Source: Lentisphaeria bacterium UBA1791
GTDB lineage: Bacteria; Verrucomicrobiota; Lentisphaeria; Victivallales; Victivallaceae
Reading direction: 5' to 3'
Assembly: GCA_002314455.1 (NCBI GenBank)
Contig: DCFZ01000030.1
Span: 18,067-82,066 of the forward strand
DNA length: 64,000 nucleotides
Below, piece after piece: positions 43,214-54,801 of the stretch; the first letter of the stretch is position 1; the number at the start of each line of letters is the position of its first letter. The notes beneath the pieces were generated by a model. The model did no database searches and was not told the origin of the DNA. It saw nothing but the letters and a program-made list of their open reading frames with translations. A program made the translations under genes and the position numbers.

Positions 43214-43720
43214 ATGACGCAACGCAAAAAGAAAGCTGATTTCCGCCGCCGTTACAGCGAAAAACGGGGGCATTACAAGCGCCTTTTCAATTACACGACG
43301 CTGGGGATTGCGCTTCTCGTCGTGTTCGCCGCGTTGGCGGTCAACGCTTCGGGCGGCGTTCTGTGCGGAGAGACGTGCGGCAGTTTCGCCGGGTGGGTGC
43401 TCGTCGTCATCGGTTATGTGCCGCTTTTGGCGCACGCCCTTGCGCGCGTCGCGTTTGGCGGAGCCTTCGTCGTCATTCCCTCGTCGGCGTGGCACCTTGC
43501 CGTCGCCGATCTCGTTTTCCTTGCTTTCAGCTGGGCGCTGGTGCGCTGGATCGCGCGCAGTCATTCGTCGGAATTTCTGCGCCGGGCGTGGCATCTTGCG
43601 CTGATCCTCTTTTGCTGGGGAGCGTTTCAGTTGACGACCTTTGCGCTGGCGACTTTGTGGCGGCAGGGCGGCGTGCACGATACGGCACAGCATTACCGGC
43701 ATTGTGCCGGAAAACGCTGA
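43214..43720 (+). CDS. Integral membrane protein, unknown
   Basis: 168 aa: a basic N-terminal 30 residues, then about four hydrophobic helices (LGIALLVVFAALAV, FAGWVLVVIGYVPLLAHAL, LAVADLVFLAFSWALV, LALILFCWGAFQLTTFAL). It starts 3 nt after the corA-like stop, so it is co-expressed. No family recognised. Confidence 0.75.
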   Translation: MTQRKKKADFRRRYSEKRGHYKRLFNYTTLGIALLVVFAALAVNASGGVLCGETCGSFAGWVLVVIGYVPLLAHALARVAFGGAFVVIPSSAWHLAVADLVFLAFSWALVRWIARSHSSEFLRRAWHLALILFCWGAFQLTTFALATLWRQGGVHDTAQHYRHCAGKR

Positions 43721-43780
43721 TCCGGCGGAAAAATAGATTTTTCTCGCGTTTCGCGCGCCTGCGCGACTGGCAAAAAGCGG

Positions 43781-43825
43781 AACCTGATGCTATATTAAAT
43801 CATAATAGCCGTATCAGGTTTTTTT
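43781..43825 (+). promoter_or_regulatory. Terminator-like hairpin enclosing a -10 box before aspS
   Basis: AACCTGAT (43781-43788) and ATCAGGTT (43813-43820) with five T residues behind form a terminator-like stem. The loop carries TATATT (43791-43796), with a weak -35 (CTGGCA, 43767-43772). It may end the corA transcript and start that of aspS. Confidence 0.45.
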
Positions 43826-43861
43826 GTGCCCATTTCAACAACTCGAAAAAGGAGTGTTTCT

Positions 43862-45649
43862 ATGTTTCGTACGCATACTTGCGGCCAGTTGCGCAAAAGC
43901 GACGTCGGCAAGAAAGTCCGGCTTTCCGGCTGGATCCACAGTGTCCGCGACCACGGCGGCATCATCTTCATTGATTTGCGCGATCATTACGGGCTCACTC
44001 AGATCGTCATCGATCCCGAGTGTTCGTTCTATCAGGCGCTCGACAAATGGCGCGTTGAGTCGGTCGTCCGCTTCGACGGCGAAGTTGTCGCCCGTTCGGC
44101 GGAAACCGTCAACCCGAAACTCGCTTCGGGCGAGATTGAAGTCCGTGCGACCGACATGGAAATGCTCGGCGAAGCGGATGTGATCCCCTTTCAGGTTGCC
44201 AAGGACGACAGCGCGCCCGAGGCGTTGCGCCTGAAATACCGTTTCCTCGATCTGCGCCGCGAAGCGTTGCACAAAAACATCGTGCTCCGCAGTCAGGTGA
44301 TCGCGGAAGCGCGCCGCTATATGATCGAAGCGGGCTTCACCGAATACCAGACCCCGATCCTAACGGCGAGCAGTCCGGAAGGCGCGCGCGACTACCTCGT
44401 GCCGTCGCGTCTGCACCCCGGCAAGTTCTACGCGTTGCCGCAGGCGCCCCAGCAGTTCAAGCAATTGCTGATGGTGTCGGGCTTCGACCGTTATTTCCAG
44501 ATCGCGCCCTGCTTCCGCGACGAGGATGCCCGCGCCGACCGCAGTCCCGGCGAATTTTATCAGCTCGACGTCGAGATGAGCTTCGTCGATCAGGATGAAA
44601 TTTTTGCGATCCTCGAAGGGTTGATCGCGCACATTTTCACCAAGTTCAGCACCAAGAAATTTTCCGGCGTGCCGTTCCCGCGGATTCCCTACCGCGAATC
44701 GATGCGCCGTTTCGGTTCCGACAAGCCCGATCTGCGCAACCCGCTCGAAATGGTCGACGTCACCGAGATTTTCCGCAACTGCGGTTTCAAGGCGTTTGCC
44801 GGCTGCGTTGAAAACGGCGGCGTCGTCCGCGCGATCAAGGCGCCCAAGGTGGTCGACAAGCCGCGCAAGTTCTTCGACGATATGATCGGCTTCGCGCAGG
44901 AAAACGGCGCCAAGGGCATGGCTTACATCATCTGGACGGGCGACACGCAGAAAAGCCCGATCGTCAAATTTTTGACGCCGGAGATTCTCGACACCCTTAA
45001 AAAAGTCTGCGCGGTCGAAGACGGCGACGCCCTCTTTTTCCTCGCGGATAAGGAAAAGGACGTGCAGAAAGTCGGCGGCGCGGTCATCCCCGAGCTCGGC
45101 AACAAGCTCGATCTGATCGACCACAACGAATTCCGCTTCTGCTGGATCGTCGACTTCCCGATGTTTGAGCGGGACGAAGAGACCAACGAGATCATTTTCT
45201 CGCACAATCCTTTCTCGATGCCGCAGGGCGGCATGGAGGCGCTTCAGACCCGCGATCCGCTGGATATTCTCGCGTGGCAGTACGACATCGTCTGCAACGG
45301 CATCGAGCTTTCCAGCGGCGCGATCCGCAACCATCGCCCCGACATTATGTACAAGGCGTTTGAGATTGCCGGTTACGAGCGTGAGACGGTCGACCGCAAA
45401 TTCGGCGGTATGATCAGCGCGTTCAAGCTCGGTGCGCCTCCGCACGGCGGCATCGCCCCGGGCATCGACCGCATGGTGATGTTGCTCGCCGACGTGCCCA
45501 ACATCCGCGAAGTGATCGCCTTCCCCTTCAACCAGCAGGCGGAAGACTTGATGATGAATGCGCCGAGCGAAGTGACGATCAAACAGCTCCGCGAATTGCA
45601 CATCGAAGTCAAGTTGCCGAAAAAGCCGCTTCCCGCCGAGGAAAAGTAA
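43862..45649 (+). CDS. aspS: Aspartyl-tRNA synthetase
   Basis: 595 aa, the full length of the bacterial type: an N-terminal OB fold (about 1-110; LSGWIHSVRDHGG), the class II core with motif 2 FRDEDARADR and motif 3 near the end (GIAPGIDRMVMLL), and the bacterial GAD insertion (about 290-420). It charges tRNA-Asp. AAAAAGGAG precedes the ATG at 43862. Confidence 0.97.
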   Translation: MFRTHTCGQLRKSDVGKKVRLSGWIHSVRDHGGIIFIDLRDHYGLTQIVIDPECSFYQALDKWRVESVVRFDGEVVARSAETVNPKLASGEIEVRATDMEMLGEADVIPFQVAKDDSAPEALRLKYRFLDLRREALHKNIVLRSQVIAEARRYMIEAGFTEYQTPILTASSPEGARDYLVPSRLHPGKFYALPQAPQQFKQLLMVSGFDRYFQIAPCFRDEDARADRSPGEFYQLDVEMSFVDQDEIFAILEGLIAHIFTKFSTKKFSGVPFPRIPYRESMRRFGSDKPDLRNPLEMVDVTEIFRNCGFKAFAGCVENGGVVRAIKAPKVVDKPRKFFDDMIGFAQENGAKGMAYIIWTGDTQKSPIVKFLTPEILDTLKKVCAVEDGDALFFLADKEKDVQKVGGAVIPELGNKLDLIDHNEFRFCWIVDFPMFERDEETNEIIFSHNPFSMPQGGMEALQTRDPLDILAWQYDIVCNGIELSSGAIRNHRPDIMYKAFEIAGYERETVDRKFGGMISAFKLGAPPHGGIAPGIDRMVMLLADVPNIREVIAFPFNQQAEDLMMNAPSEVTIKQLRELHIEVKLPKKPLPAEEK

Positions 45650-45652
45650 ACG

Positions 45653-46570
45653 ATGAAACGTCTGCTCGCTTGTTTGTTTGCGTGGATAAGCAGTTGTTTT
45701 TCGCTTTTTGCGGCGGAAACCGTATTGCTGAAAATGATTCCGGAAACAACGGCGGGCGCGTTGTATTTCAATGTTCGGACTCTGGCGCAATCAGACGATT
45801 GCGCCAGATGGGCGCACACCAGCTTTTTTGCCGGCGACAAAACGCAACCCAACAGCGGCATTGAGGAGTTTCTGATCTATACGACCTCGAAGCCGAAGGT
45901 GATGAATGCGGCGCTGGTGCGGCTTTCCGCGCCGATCGACCTCGCCAAAAATCTCCAACAGCGTGAATACGCTTTCAGCGAGGGCACGATGGAGGGCAAG
46001 CGCGCGTTTTTTGTCAAGAATGCGCTGCGCTGTGAAGAACTGGTCGTCATCGAGATGGAGCCGACGCTCTATCTGGTCGCGGGGCGTCGCCGCAATGCGG
46101 AACGGCTTCTCAAGCTGAAAATTGCGCCGGCGGCGTTGACACTCGATCAGGTGAAACAGCTTCCCATGCCCGATGCGCCGATCTGGTACGTCGATACGGG
46201 GGTGCGTCTGCCCGCCTGTCTGGAAAACGGAAAAAAGGCGCGCGGCGCGATCCGCATGAGCTTTGAACCTTTCGGCAAGGACAAATTGGGGAATTTCGTG
46301 CTGATGATCGATTGTCCCGACGCGACCAGCGCCTCGCAGGTTTCGGTGTTGATCCCGATGATGAGCGGCGTGGTTTGCGGCGTGCTTTTCAGCGACGATC
46401 CGGCGTTGACCGATCGCGTTCTGTCGCGGATCGTGCCGGAAATGCGGGATAATGTGTTTTACGTTTCCGCCGATATCCCGAATGAGTTGATGCACGATAT
46501 TCACAATTATTTCAAGACGCGCGATTTTGTTCAGATGATCCAGACGGCAATGGATTTGTCCAATATTTAA
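45653..46570 (+). CDS. Exported protein of unknown function
   Basis: 305 aa with a signal peptide (about 1-20). No family recognised; the remainder is globular with mixed alpha/beta character and no membrane segment. It starts 3 nt after aspS stops and is probably co-transcribed with it and the transglycosylase that follows. Confidence 0.75.
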   Translation: MKRLLACLFAWISSCFSLFAAETVLLKMIPETTAGALYFNVRTLAQSDDCARWAHTSFFAGDKTQPNSGIEEFLIYTTSKPKVMNAALVRLSAPIDLAKNLQQREYAFSEGTMEGKRAFFVKNALRCEELVVIEMEPTLYLVAGRRRNAERLLKLKIAPAALTLDQVKQLPMPDAPIWYVDTGVRLPACLENGKKARGAIRMSFEPFGKDKLGNFVLMIDCPDATSASQVSVLIPMMSGVVCGVLFSDDPALTDRVLSRIVPEMRDNVFYVSADIPNELMHDIHNYFKTRDFVQMIQTAMDLSNI

Positions 46571-46625
46571 ACTGGGGGAATTCCTGCTGAAAAACCGGGA
46601 AACGCTTTTTTTTGTCGTCGGTCAT

Positions 46626-47174
46626 TTGACGGCGATGGTGATTTTGCTGGCGCTGACGCTTTTTTTGTGCTTCGATTATCGTTCGACGCTGAACGATACT
46701 TCGTTTGCCCGGGAAATTGAAACCGTCGCAAAAAAATATGACTTGGATCCGGATTTTGTTCGGGCGGTGATCTATCAGGAGAGCCGTTTCAATCAGTGGA
46801 AGCGCGGCAGCAAAGGCGAGTACGGTTTGATGCAGGTGTTGCCCGGCAAAAACGGCGCGGTCGCCGAGTGGTCGCGAATTCATCATCGGATGTTGATTTC
46901 CGATTCGGAACTTTTTGACGTTTCGCTCAACCTCGAGATCGGGTGCTGGTATCTCTCAAAGGGGTTGCAAAAATATAAAAATTATCGGTGCGCCAAGGAA
47001 TTGGCGCTGATCTATTACAACAGCGGGCCCTCCCGCGCGGAAGCGTGGAAGCCCAAAACGCTCGATGGCGACGTGGTGGAAAATATCCAGATCCGTTCGA
47101 CCAAGGCGTATGTCACGCAAATTATGGCGAAATATCGTCAATACAAACAACAACAGGGAGATCGCAGAAAATGA
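46626..47174 (+). CDS. Membrane-anchored lytic transglycosylase (SLT domain)
   Basis: At least 182 aa: an N-terminal membrane segment, then an SLT domain with catalytic Glu in VIYQESRF, EYGLMQVLP and LIYYNSGPS. It cuts peptidoglycan. The start is uncertain. TTG at 46626 and ATG at 46635 have no ribosome-binding site, while a CTG at 46587, in frame and 8 nt after GGGGG, would add LKNRETLFFVVGH and give a better membrane anchor. The stop overlaps the next start. Confidence 0.85.
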   Translation: MTAMVILLALTLFLCFDYRSTLNDTSFAREIETVAKKYDLDPDFVRAVIYQESRFNQWKRGSKGEYGLMQVLPGKNGAVAEWSRIHHRMLISDSELFDVSLNLEIGCWYLSKGLQKYKNYRCAKELALIYYNSGPSRAEAWKPKTLDGDVVENIQIRSTKAYVTQIMAKYRQYKQQQGDRRK

Positions 47175-47860
47175 AGAAAACGTGGATGGCATTGTTGGCG
47201 GCGGCGTGTTTGCCGTTGATCGCCAAAGAGCCGGTTCCGTTTGGTAATCCGGAAACCTTTTCCTCCACGTGGGAAAGCGTCGGAACGGTCCCATTGGCGG
47301 AAAAGACGGTCTACACGCTGGTGGAAAATCCGGATCGTCCGGGGCAATGGAAAATGGTCGTCACGACCAATAGCTCAAACGGTATGATCGCCAGCGGTCC
47401 AAAGATCGATTTGAAAGCGACGCCGATCATGCGCTGGCGCTGGCGCGTCGTCAAACCGCTGGACGTCGCGCCCGGCGACAATGAAGAGGACGATCAGGCA
47501 ATTCACCTCAGCATCGGCGACGGTGACCGGATCAGTCAGCGCGGCATCGGTTACCGCTGGGAAGTCAACACCGAGATCGGCAAGAGCGAACTCAAGCGTT
47601 ACAACCTCGGGCAAATGCAGTTGGGCACATTCACGCTGCGCAACCGCACGACGGCGCCCGGCGTCTGGGTGACCGAGGAACGCAACGTGCTGGCGGACTA
47701 CCGCGCCTTTTTCAAGGATGAAATCAAATCCGAGTTCGCCATTTTGATCGGCGGCAACACGCAACACCTCGAGCAGGAGAGCGTCGCCGAGATCGATTTC
47801 ATCGAATTCCTTTCGGAAGAGGAAGCAAAAGCCAATCCGATCCCGGCGGTGGAAAAATAG
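47171..47860 (+). CDS. DUF3047-like exported protein
   Basis: 229 aa with a signal peptide (about 1-18). IMRWRWRVVKPL, EEDDQAIHLSIGDG and EFAILIGGNTQHLEQESVAEIDFI resemble DUF3047, a predicted beta-sandwich of unknown role. It overlaps the transglycosylase gene by 4 nt, hinting at a cell-envelope role. It converges on the thioredoxin-like gene with no gap. Confidence 0.82.
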   Translation: MKKTWMALLAAACLPLIAKEPVPFGNPETFSSTWESVGTVPLAEKTVYTLVENPDRPGQWKMVVTTNSSNGMIASGPKIDLKATPIMRWRWRVVKPLDVAPGDNEEDDQAIHLSIGDGDRISQRGIGYRWEVNTEIGKSELKRYNLGQMQLGTFTLRNRTTAPGVWVTEERNVLADYRAFFKDEIKSEFAILIGGNTQHLEQESVAEIDFIEFLSEEEAKANPIPAVEK

Positions 47861-48292
47861 TTACAGCGCTTTTTGCGCCGTTTCGATCCCGGCGGCAAAT
47901 CCGCCGAGCGTGCGGTCGTTGATTTCCACGAGCACTTTGGTGATCGAGGGATCGGTGACGATGATCGTCGGGACGCCCTGCAGTTCAACGAAGTGAAAGT
48001 GCGACATCATGCGCACAAACGCTTCGTCGTTGCCGCGCGGCACGTGGACGTAAAGTGCGACGCATTTTTCCTTGATCATTTGCTGAAATTCCGGCGTGTC
48101 GAGCAACGAGGTGCGGAGCCGTTTGCACGGCGGACACCAATCGGTGCCGGAAAAGAGCACCAGCACCGGTTTGTTGGCTTTGACGGCCGTTTCCTTTGCC
48201 GCGTCGAAATCGGTGAACCACCCGGCGGGCGGCGTGATCGCCCAGACGGTTTGAATGAGTGCGAAAAGCGAGACGGCGAGAATTTTTTTCAT
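47861..48292 (-). CDS. Periplasmic thioredoxin-like protein
   Basis: 143 aa: a signal peptide (about 1-18) and a thioredoxin fold with an active-site CxxC in SGTDWCPPCKRL and the cis-Pro in LQGVPTIIV. It is likely a periplasmic thiol reductase or isomerase. AGGAGGAG precedes the ATG. Confidence 0.92.
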   Translation of the reverse strand: MKKILAVSLFALIQTVWAITPPAGWFTDFDAAKETAVKANKPVLVLFSGTDWCPPCKRLRTSLLDTPEFQQMIKEKCVALYVHVPRGNDEAFVRMMSHFHFVELQGVPTIIVTDPSITKVLVEINDRTLGGFAAGIETAQKAL

Positions 48293-48347
48293 GGCAAGCT
48301 CCTCCTTTGCTGAAAATCAATATACGAGAATTGCCTGAAATTTCAAG

Positions 48348-48986
48348 CTACAGGTAAAGTCCGCGCCGGATTTTTTCTTCGACAATTTCCTGCAAGCGCG
48401 TTTCAGGAAAAAGCTTGGGCATAATCCCGCCGATGGCGTCCCGCGTATCGCGGTAGACCGTCAACGCGTTTTCTCGGGTCAGCCTGCCGGGCATCGCGAC
48501 GGCGCGGTCGAGCGCGTCGATCGTCAGTTGGGCGATCTTTTCTTCGGCTTCGGCGAGCGCCGGCAGCGTTTTGACCTCGTGAAAGAGCGTCATCGCGTCG
48601 ATTTGGCACACTTGCGTGCGCGGGTAGTTTGAGCACATCAAATTCCAGGGATCGCTCCCGTCGCCGCAGTGGCGGCGGAAGTCCGTCCGCAGGAGCACGG
48701 CGGGCAGATCGAGCATCTTGGCGAAGCAGAATTCGACGACGGTGCCGGAATCCAGCTCCGTGCCGTCGAAATTGGCGAGGATGAGATCGGCGCGAAAGAG
48801 CATCTCAAAGTCGCGGTCGCGGATCTCGTCAACCGAGCGCACCGCGTTGGATTCGCTGTTTTGCGGCAACAGGATCTGGTAGCGCGGCGCCAGCTTTTCA
48901 AGGGCGAGCGCAAGTTGCAGATTGCCGCCGAGTTCTTTGTGGTCGAAAAGAGCACCTGCAAAGTAAATAAGGTAACGTTTTTTCAT
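48348..48986 (-). CDS. Nucleoside 2-deoxyribosyltransferase-like protein
   Basis: A 212-aa Rossmann-like protein (YFAGALFDHKELGGN, ADLILANFDGTELDSGTVVEFCFAKML) matching the nucleoside 2-deoxyribosyltransferase family, with the catalytic-type Glu in VVEF. It could exchange bases on deoxynucleosides or hydrolyse N-glycosidic bonds. It lies 6 nt after the fumarase beta gene on the same strand. Confidence 0.88.
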   Translation of the reverse strand: MKKRYLIYFAGALFDHKELGGNLQLALALEKLAPRYQILLPQNSESNAVRSVDEIRDRDFEMLFRADLILANFDGTELDSGTVVEFCFAKMLDLPAVLLRTDFRRHCGDGSDPWNLMCSNYPRTQVCQIDAMTLFHEVKTLPALAEAEEKIAQLTIDALDRAVAMPGRLTRENALTVYRDTRDAIGGIMPKLFPETRLQEIVEEKIRRGLYL

Positions 48987-48992
48987 CGCCGC

Positions 48993-49523
48993 CTACCTCT
49001 GATAGAGTGAATCACCGTAAGCGTCGATCGCGACGATGAGCGGGAAATCCTCGACGACGAGCCGGTGGACTGCTTCGGGGCCGAGATCGGCAAAGGCGAC
49101 GACTTCGCACGATTTGATGCAGCGCGCGATCAGTGCGCCCGCCCCGCCGGTCGCGGCAAAGTAGACGGCGCCGTGCGTTTTCATCGCCTCGACGACCGCT
49201 TGCGAGCGGTTGCCTTTGCCGATCATGCCGCGCAAGCCGCATTCGGCGATCAGGCGCGGCGAATAACGATCCATGCGCCCCGAGGTCGTCGGGCCGGCGC
49301 TGCCGATCACCTTGCCCGGAGGCGCCGGGCAGGGACCGACGAAGTAGATCGTCTGATCTTTCAGTTCAACGGGGAGCGCTTTCCCCGCATCGAGGAGTTC
49401 GACAAAGCGCTGGTGCGCGGCGTCGCGCCCCGTCCAGATGACGCCGGAAAGCAAGACTTTGTCTCCGGCGCGGAGTTCTCTGACTTTTTCCTGCGTCAAC
49501 GGCAGTTGGATCTTTTTCATCAT
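48993..49523 (-). CDS. Class I fumarase-type hydratase, beta subunit/domain
   Basis: 176 aa matching the C-terminal domain of Fe-S hydro-lyases (fumarase / L(+)-tartrate dehydratase beta): LLSGVIWTGRDAAHQRF, GSAGPTTSGRMD, MIGKGNRSQAV, and ATGGAGALIARCI. It pairs with the alpha subunit gene, whose stop overlaps its start. GGAGGTG precedes the ATG at 49523; a longer upstream frame is the alpha gene in another frame. Confidence 0.92.
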   Translation of the reverse strand: MMKKIQLPLTQEKVRELRAGDKVLLSGVIWTGRDAAHQRFVELLDAGKALPVELKDQTIYFVGPCPAPPGKVIGSAGPTTSGRMDRYSPRLIAECGLRGMIGKGNRSQAVVEAMKTHGAVYFAATGGAGALIARCIKSCEVVAFADLGPEAVHRLVVEDFPLIVAIDAYGDSLYQR

Positions 49524-50368
49524 AACGTCACCTCCGCATGGCGCGCCGCGTGGCAGTTGAGGTTGACCGCCACCGGAAGACTTGCGAGGTGGCAGGGAAA
49601 CGCGTTGATGTGGACGGCGAGCGACGTGACGCATCCGCCCAAACCCTGCGGACCGCTGCCTTCGCAATTGATGCGTTCGAGGATCTCCGCTTCCAGTTGC
49701 GCGTAATCGGGGTCGGCGTGGCGTTGTCCGAGCGGCCGCAGCAGCGCCTTTTTGGCGAGGTACATCGCTTTTTCGGCGGTGCCGCCGATGCCGACGCCGA
49801 CGATCGTCGGCGGGCAGGGGTTGCCGCCCGCGTTGACGACGCTCGAGACGACGAAATCAACCACGCCCTGTCTGCCGTCGGCGGGCTTGAGCATCTTGAG
49901 CTGGCTCATATTTTCCGAACCGCCGCCTTTGGGCGCGAGCGTGATGTGAAGTTGGTCGCCCTTGACGATTTCCAGATGGACGATCGCAGGCGTGTTGGTG
50001 CCGGTGTTGACCCGGTGAAAGAGCGGATCGGCGTCGATCGACTTGCGCAAAAAGTTTTCGCGGTAGCCTTTTTCCGTGCCCGCGTCGATCGCTTCGTAAA
50101 TCGTCCCGTGGTCGAGCTGAAGTTCCTCGCCGTATTCGACAAAGTAGACCGCGAATCCGGTATCCTGGCAGAGCGGCATCGCCGTCTCGCGCGCGATCTG
50201 CGCGTTTTCCAGGTACTGGCGGAAAAATTCCTTGCCGTTTTCATTGGTTTCACGCGCGGCGCACGCTTTCAGGCACGCGAGCACGTCGTCGGGCAACTCC
50301 GTTGCCGCTTTGCGGCAGAGTTCCGCCGTCGCCGCGACGATCGCATCAAAAGAAAGGATTCTTGCCAT
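49520..50368 (-). CDS. Class I fumarase-type hydratase, alpha subunit (Fe-S)
   Basis: 282 aa with the three cluster-binding Cys of the family: CQDTGFAVYF, NPCPPTIVGVGIGG and GLGGCVTSLAV. Together with the beta subunit it forms a [4Fe-4S] hydratase that converts fumarate to L-malate or dehydrates tartrate. In the window it is the only visible TCA-cycle enzyme. The ATG at 50368 has AAAGGA upstream. Confidence 0.93.
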   Translation of the reverse strand: MARILSFDAIVAATAELCRKAATELPDDVLACLKACAARETNENGKEFFRQYLENAQIARETAMPLCQDTGFAVYFVEYGEELQLDHGTIYEAIDAGTEKGYRENFLRKSIDADPLFHRVNTGTNTPAIVHLEIVKGDQLHITLAPKGGGSENMSQLKMLKPADGRQGVVDFVVSSVVNAGGNPCPPTIVGVGIGGTAEKAMYLAKKALLRPLGQRHADPDYAQLEAEILERINCEGSGPQGLGGCVTSLAVHINAFPCHLASLPVAVNLNCHAARHAEVTL

Positions 50369-50438
50369 GGATATAGTTCCTTTATTTATCTTGTATATAC
50401 AATATATCATAGACGCGCGCGAAAAACAAGGCGGTGCA

Positions 50439-50487
50439 GTGTGACATTTCTTCTTTTTGTGTCACCGTGACATAGCAAAGTGTGACA
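50439..50487 (+). promoter_or_regulatory. Cluster of GTGACA half-sites upstream of dnaK
   Basis: GTGTGACA at 50439-50446, a perfect palindrome TGTCAC-C-GTGACA at 50460-50472, and GTGTGACA at 50480-50487. They lie 50-100 nt upstream of a sigma-54-like promoter, the usual place for enhancer-binding-protein sites. Confidence 0.6.
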
Positions 50488-50537
50488 AAATGGCGCAAAA
50501 TGCGCTTTTTTCGCGCGGCGTCGGGCGGGAAAGAGCG

Positions 50538-50553
50538 TTGGCACGCCAATTGC
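50538..50553 (+). promoter_or_regulatory. Sigma-54-type (-24/-12) promoter of dnaK-groESL
   Basis: TTGGCACG-CCAA-TTGC matches the sigma-54 consensus (TGGCACG N4 TTGC) with the GG (50540-50541) and GC (50552-50553) correctly spaced by ten bases. Transcription would start near 50565, about 37 nt before the dnaK ATG. No CIRCE element (TTAGCACTC inverted repeat) is seen. Confidence 0.75.
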
Positions 50554-50601
50554 TTTATTCTTCAGCGAAAACAGTCAACCAAACACAAAGGAGATAGGAC
50601 T

Positions 50602-52503
<1,902 letters not shown>

Positions 52504-52532
52504 GTTCCGACCAAGCCGTAAATCAGGAAAAA

Positions 52533-52560
52533 TCCCGTCCGGCATTCCGCCGGGCGGGAA
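52533..52560 (+). terminator. Hairpin between dnaK and groES
   Basis: CCCG-T-CCGGC and GCCGG-G-CGGG form a stem with one mismatch; only a short T run follows, so it is more likely an attenuator or mRNA processing/stability element than a full stop. Confidence 0.5.
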
Positions 52561-52614
52561 TTTCAGCAGGAAGTCAGCACATACGCTGAATTGCCAAACA
52601 TAAGGAGAGAAAAA

Positions 52615-52911
52615 ATGGCAAAAGTCAACATCAAACCGCTCGGCGACCGCGTTCTGCTTGAGATGCAGGAAAACACCGAGGAAAAGATCGGCGGAATTTT
52701 CATTCCCGATGCCGCCAAGGAAAAGCCGCAGGAATTCAAAGTGATCGCCCTCGGCACCGGCAAGAACGACGAGAAAGGCAAAAAGATCCCCTTTGACGTC
52801 AAAGTCGGCGATATCGTCCTGACCAGCCGTTACGGCGGTACCGAAGTCAAGGTCGGCGGCAAGGAATACAAGGTCGTCAATCAGGACGACATCCTCGCGA
52901 TCGTGGGCTAA
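52615..52911 (+). CDS. groES: Co-chaperonin GroES
   Basis: A 98-aa GroES: KPLGDRVLLEM at the start, mobile loop TEEKIGGIFIPDAAKEKPQ, and VGDIVLTSRYGGTEVKVGGKEY. It caps GroEL. AAGGAGAG lies before the ATG. It sits 34 nt before groEL. Confidence 0.98.
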   Translation: MAKVNIKPLGDRVLLEMQENTEEKIGGIFIPDAAKEKPQEFKVIALGTGKNDEKGKKIPFDVKVGDIVLTSRYGGTEVKVGGKEYKVVNQDDILAIVG

Positions 52912-52944
52912 TTTTTTTAATCAACTGAAAAGGATTTTTGAATT

Positions 52945-54570
<1,626 letters not shown>

Positions 54571-54591
54571 TTCCCGACCTCGTTTGAGATC

Positions 54592-54641
54592 AAAGGGATT
54601 GTTGCAGAACCTTCACTGGTTGGCAACAGTCCCTTTTTTTT
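54592..54641 (+). terminator. groEL terminator (repeat-element type)
   Basis: An 11-bp stem with one G-T pair and a 16-17-nt loop, followed by seven or more T residues. Compared with copies A and B the stem keeps pairing where bases differ. Confidence 0.88.
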
Positions 54642-54728
54642 GCCATTATCTCGCGGCGCGGCATTCTGCTCTGCGCTTACCCAAGCACCCCATACAAATG
54701 TTGCTTTACTTTGACAGGTTTTACAACA
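54592..54728 (+). repeat. Dispersed structured repeat, partial copy C
   Basis: It begins with a terminator hairpin (GGGATTGTTGC/GCAACAGTCCC plus T residues, 54592-54641) homologous to those of copies A and B, then the shared ATCTCGCGGCGCGG (54648-54661), and ends with a degenerate inverted version of the same hairpin (54699-54728). The middle of the element is missing or diverged. Confidence 0.65.
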
Positions 54729-54748
54729 CTCCTTTTTTTATGTGCGGC

Positions 54749-54777
54749 AAAAAAAGAGGGGGGCTTTTGCGCCCCCC
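54749..54777 (-). terminator. Terminator of the macB-like operon
   Basis: On the minus strand, GGGGGGC (rc of 54771-54777) and GCCCCCC (rc of 54758-54764) form a 7-bp stem followed by a T-rich run (rc of 54749-54755), after the ABC permease stop at 54802. Confidence 0.8.
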
Positions 54778-54801
54778 ATTTGAGTTGATCGGGATAAACT
54801 T

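Noticed and set aside
50400..50600. CIRCE/HrcA control of dnaK
   Set aside because: The TTAGCACTC-N9-GAGTGCTAA inverted repeat is absent; a sigma-54-like promoter fits better.
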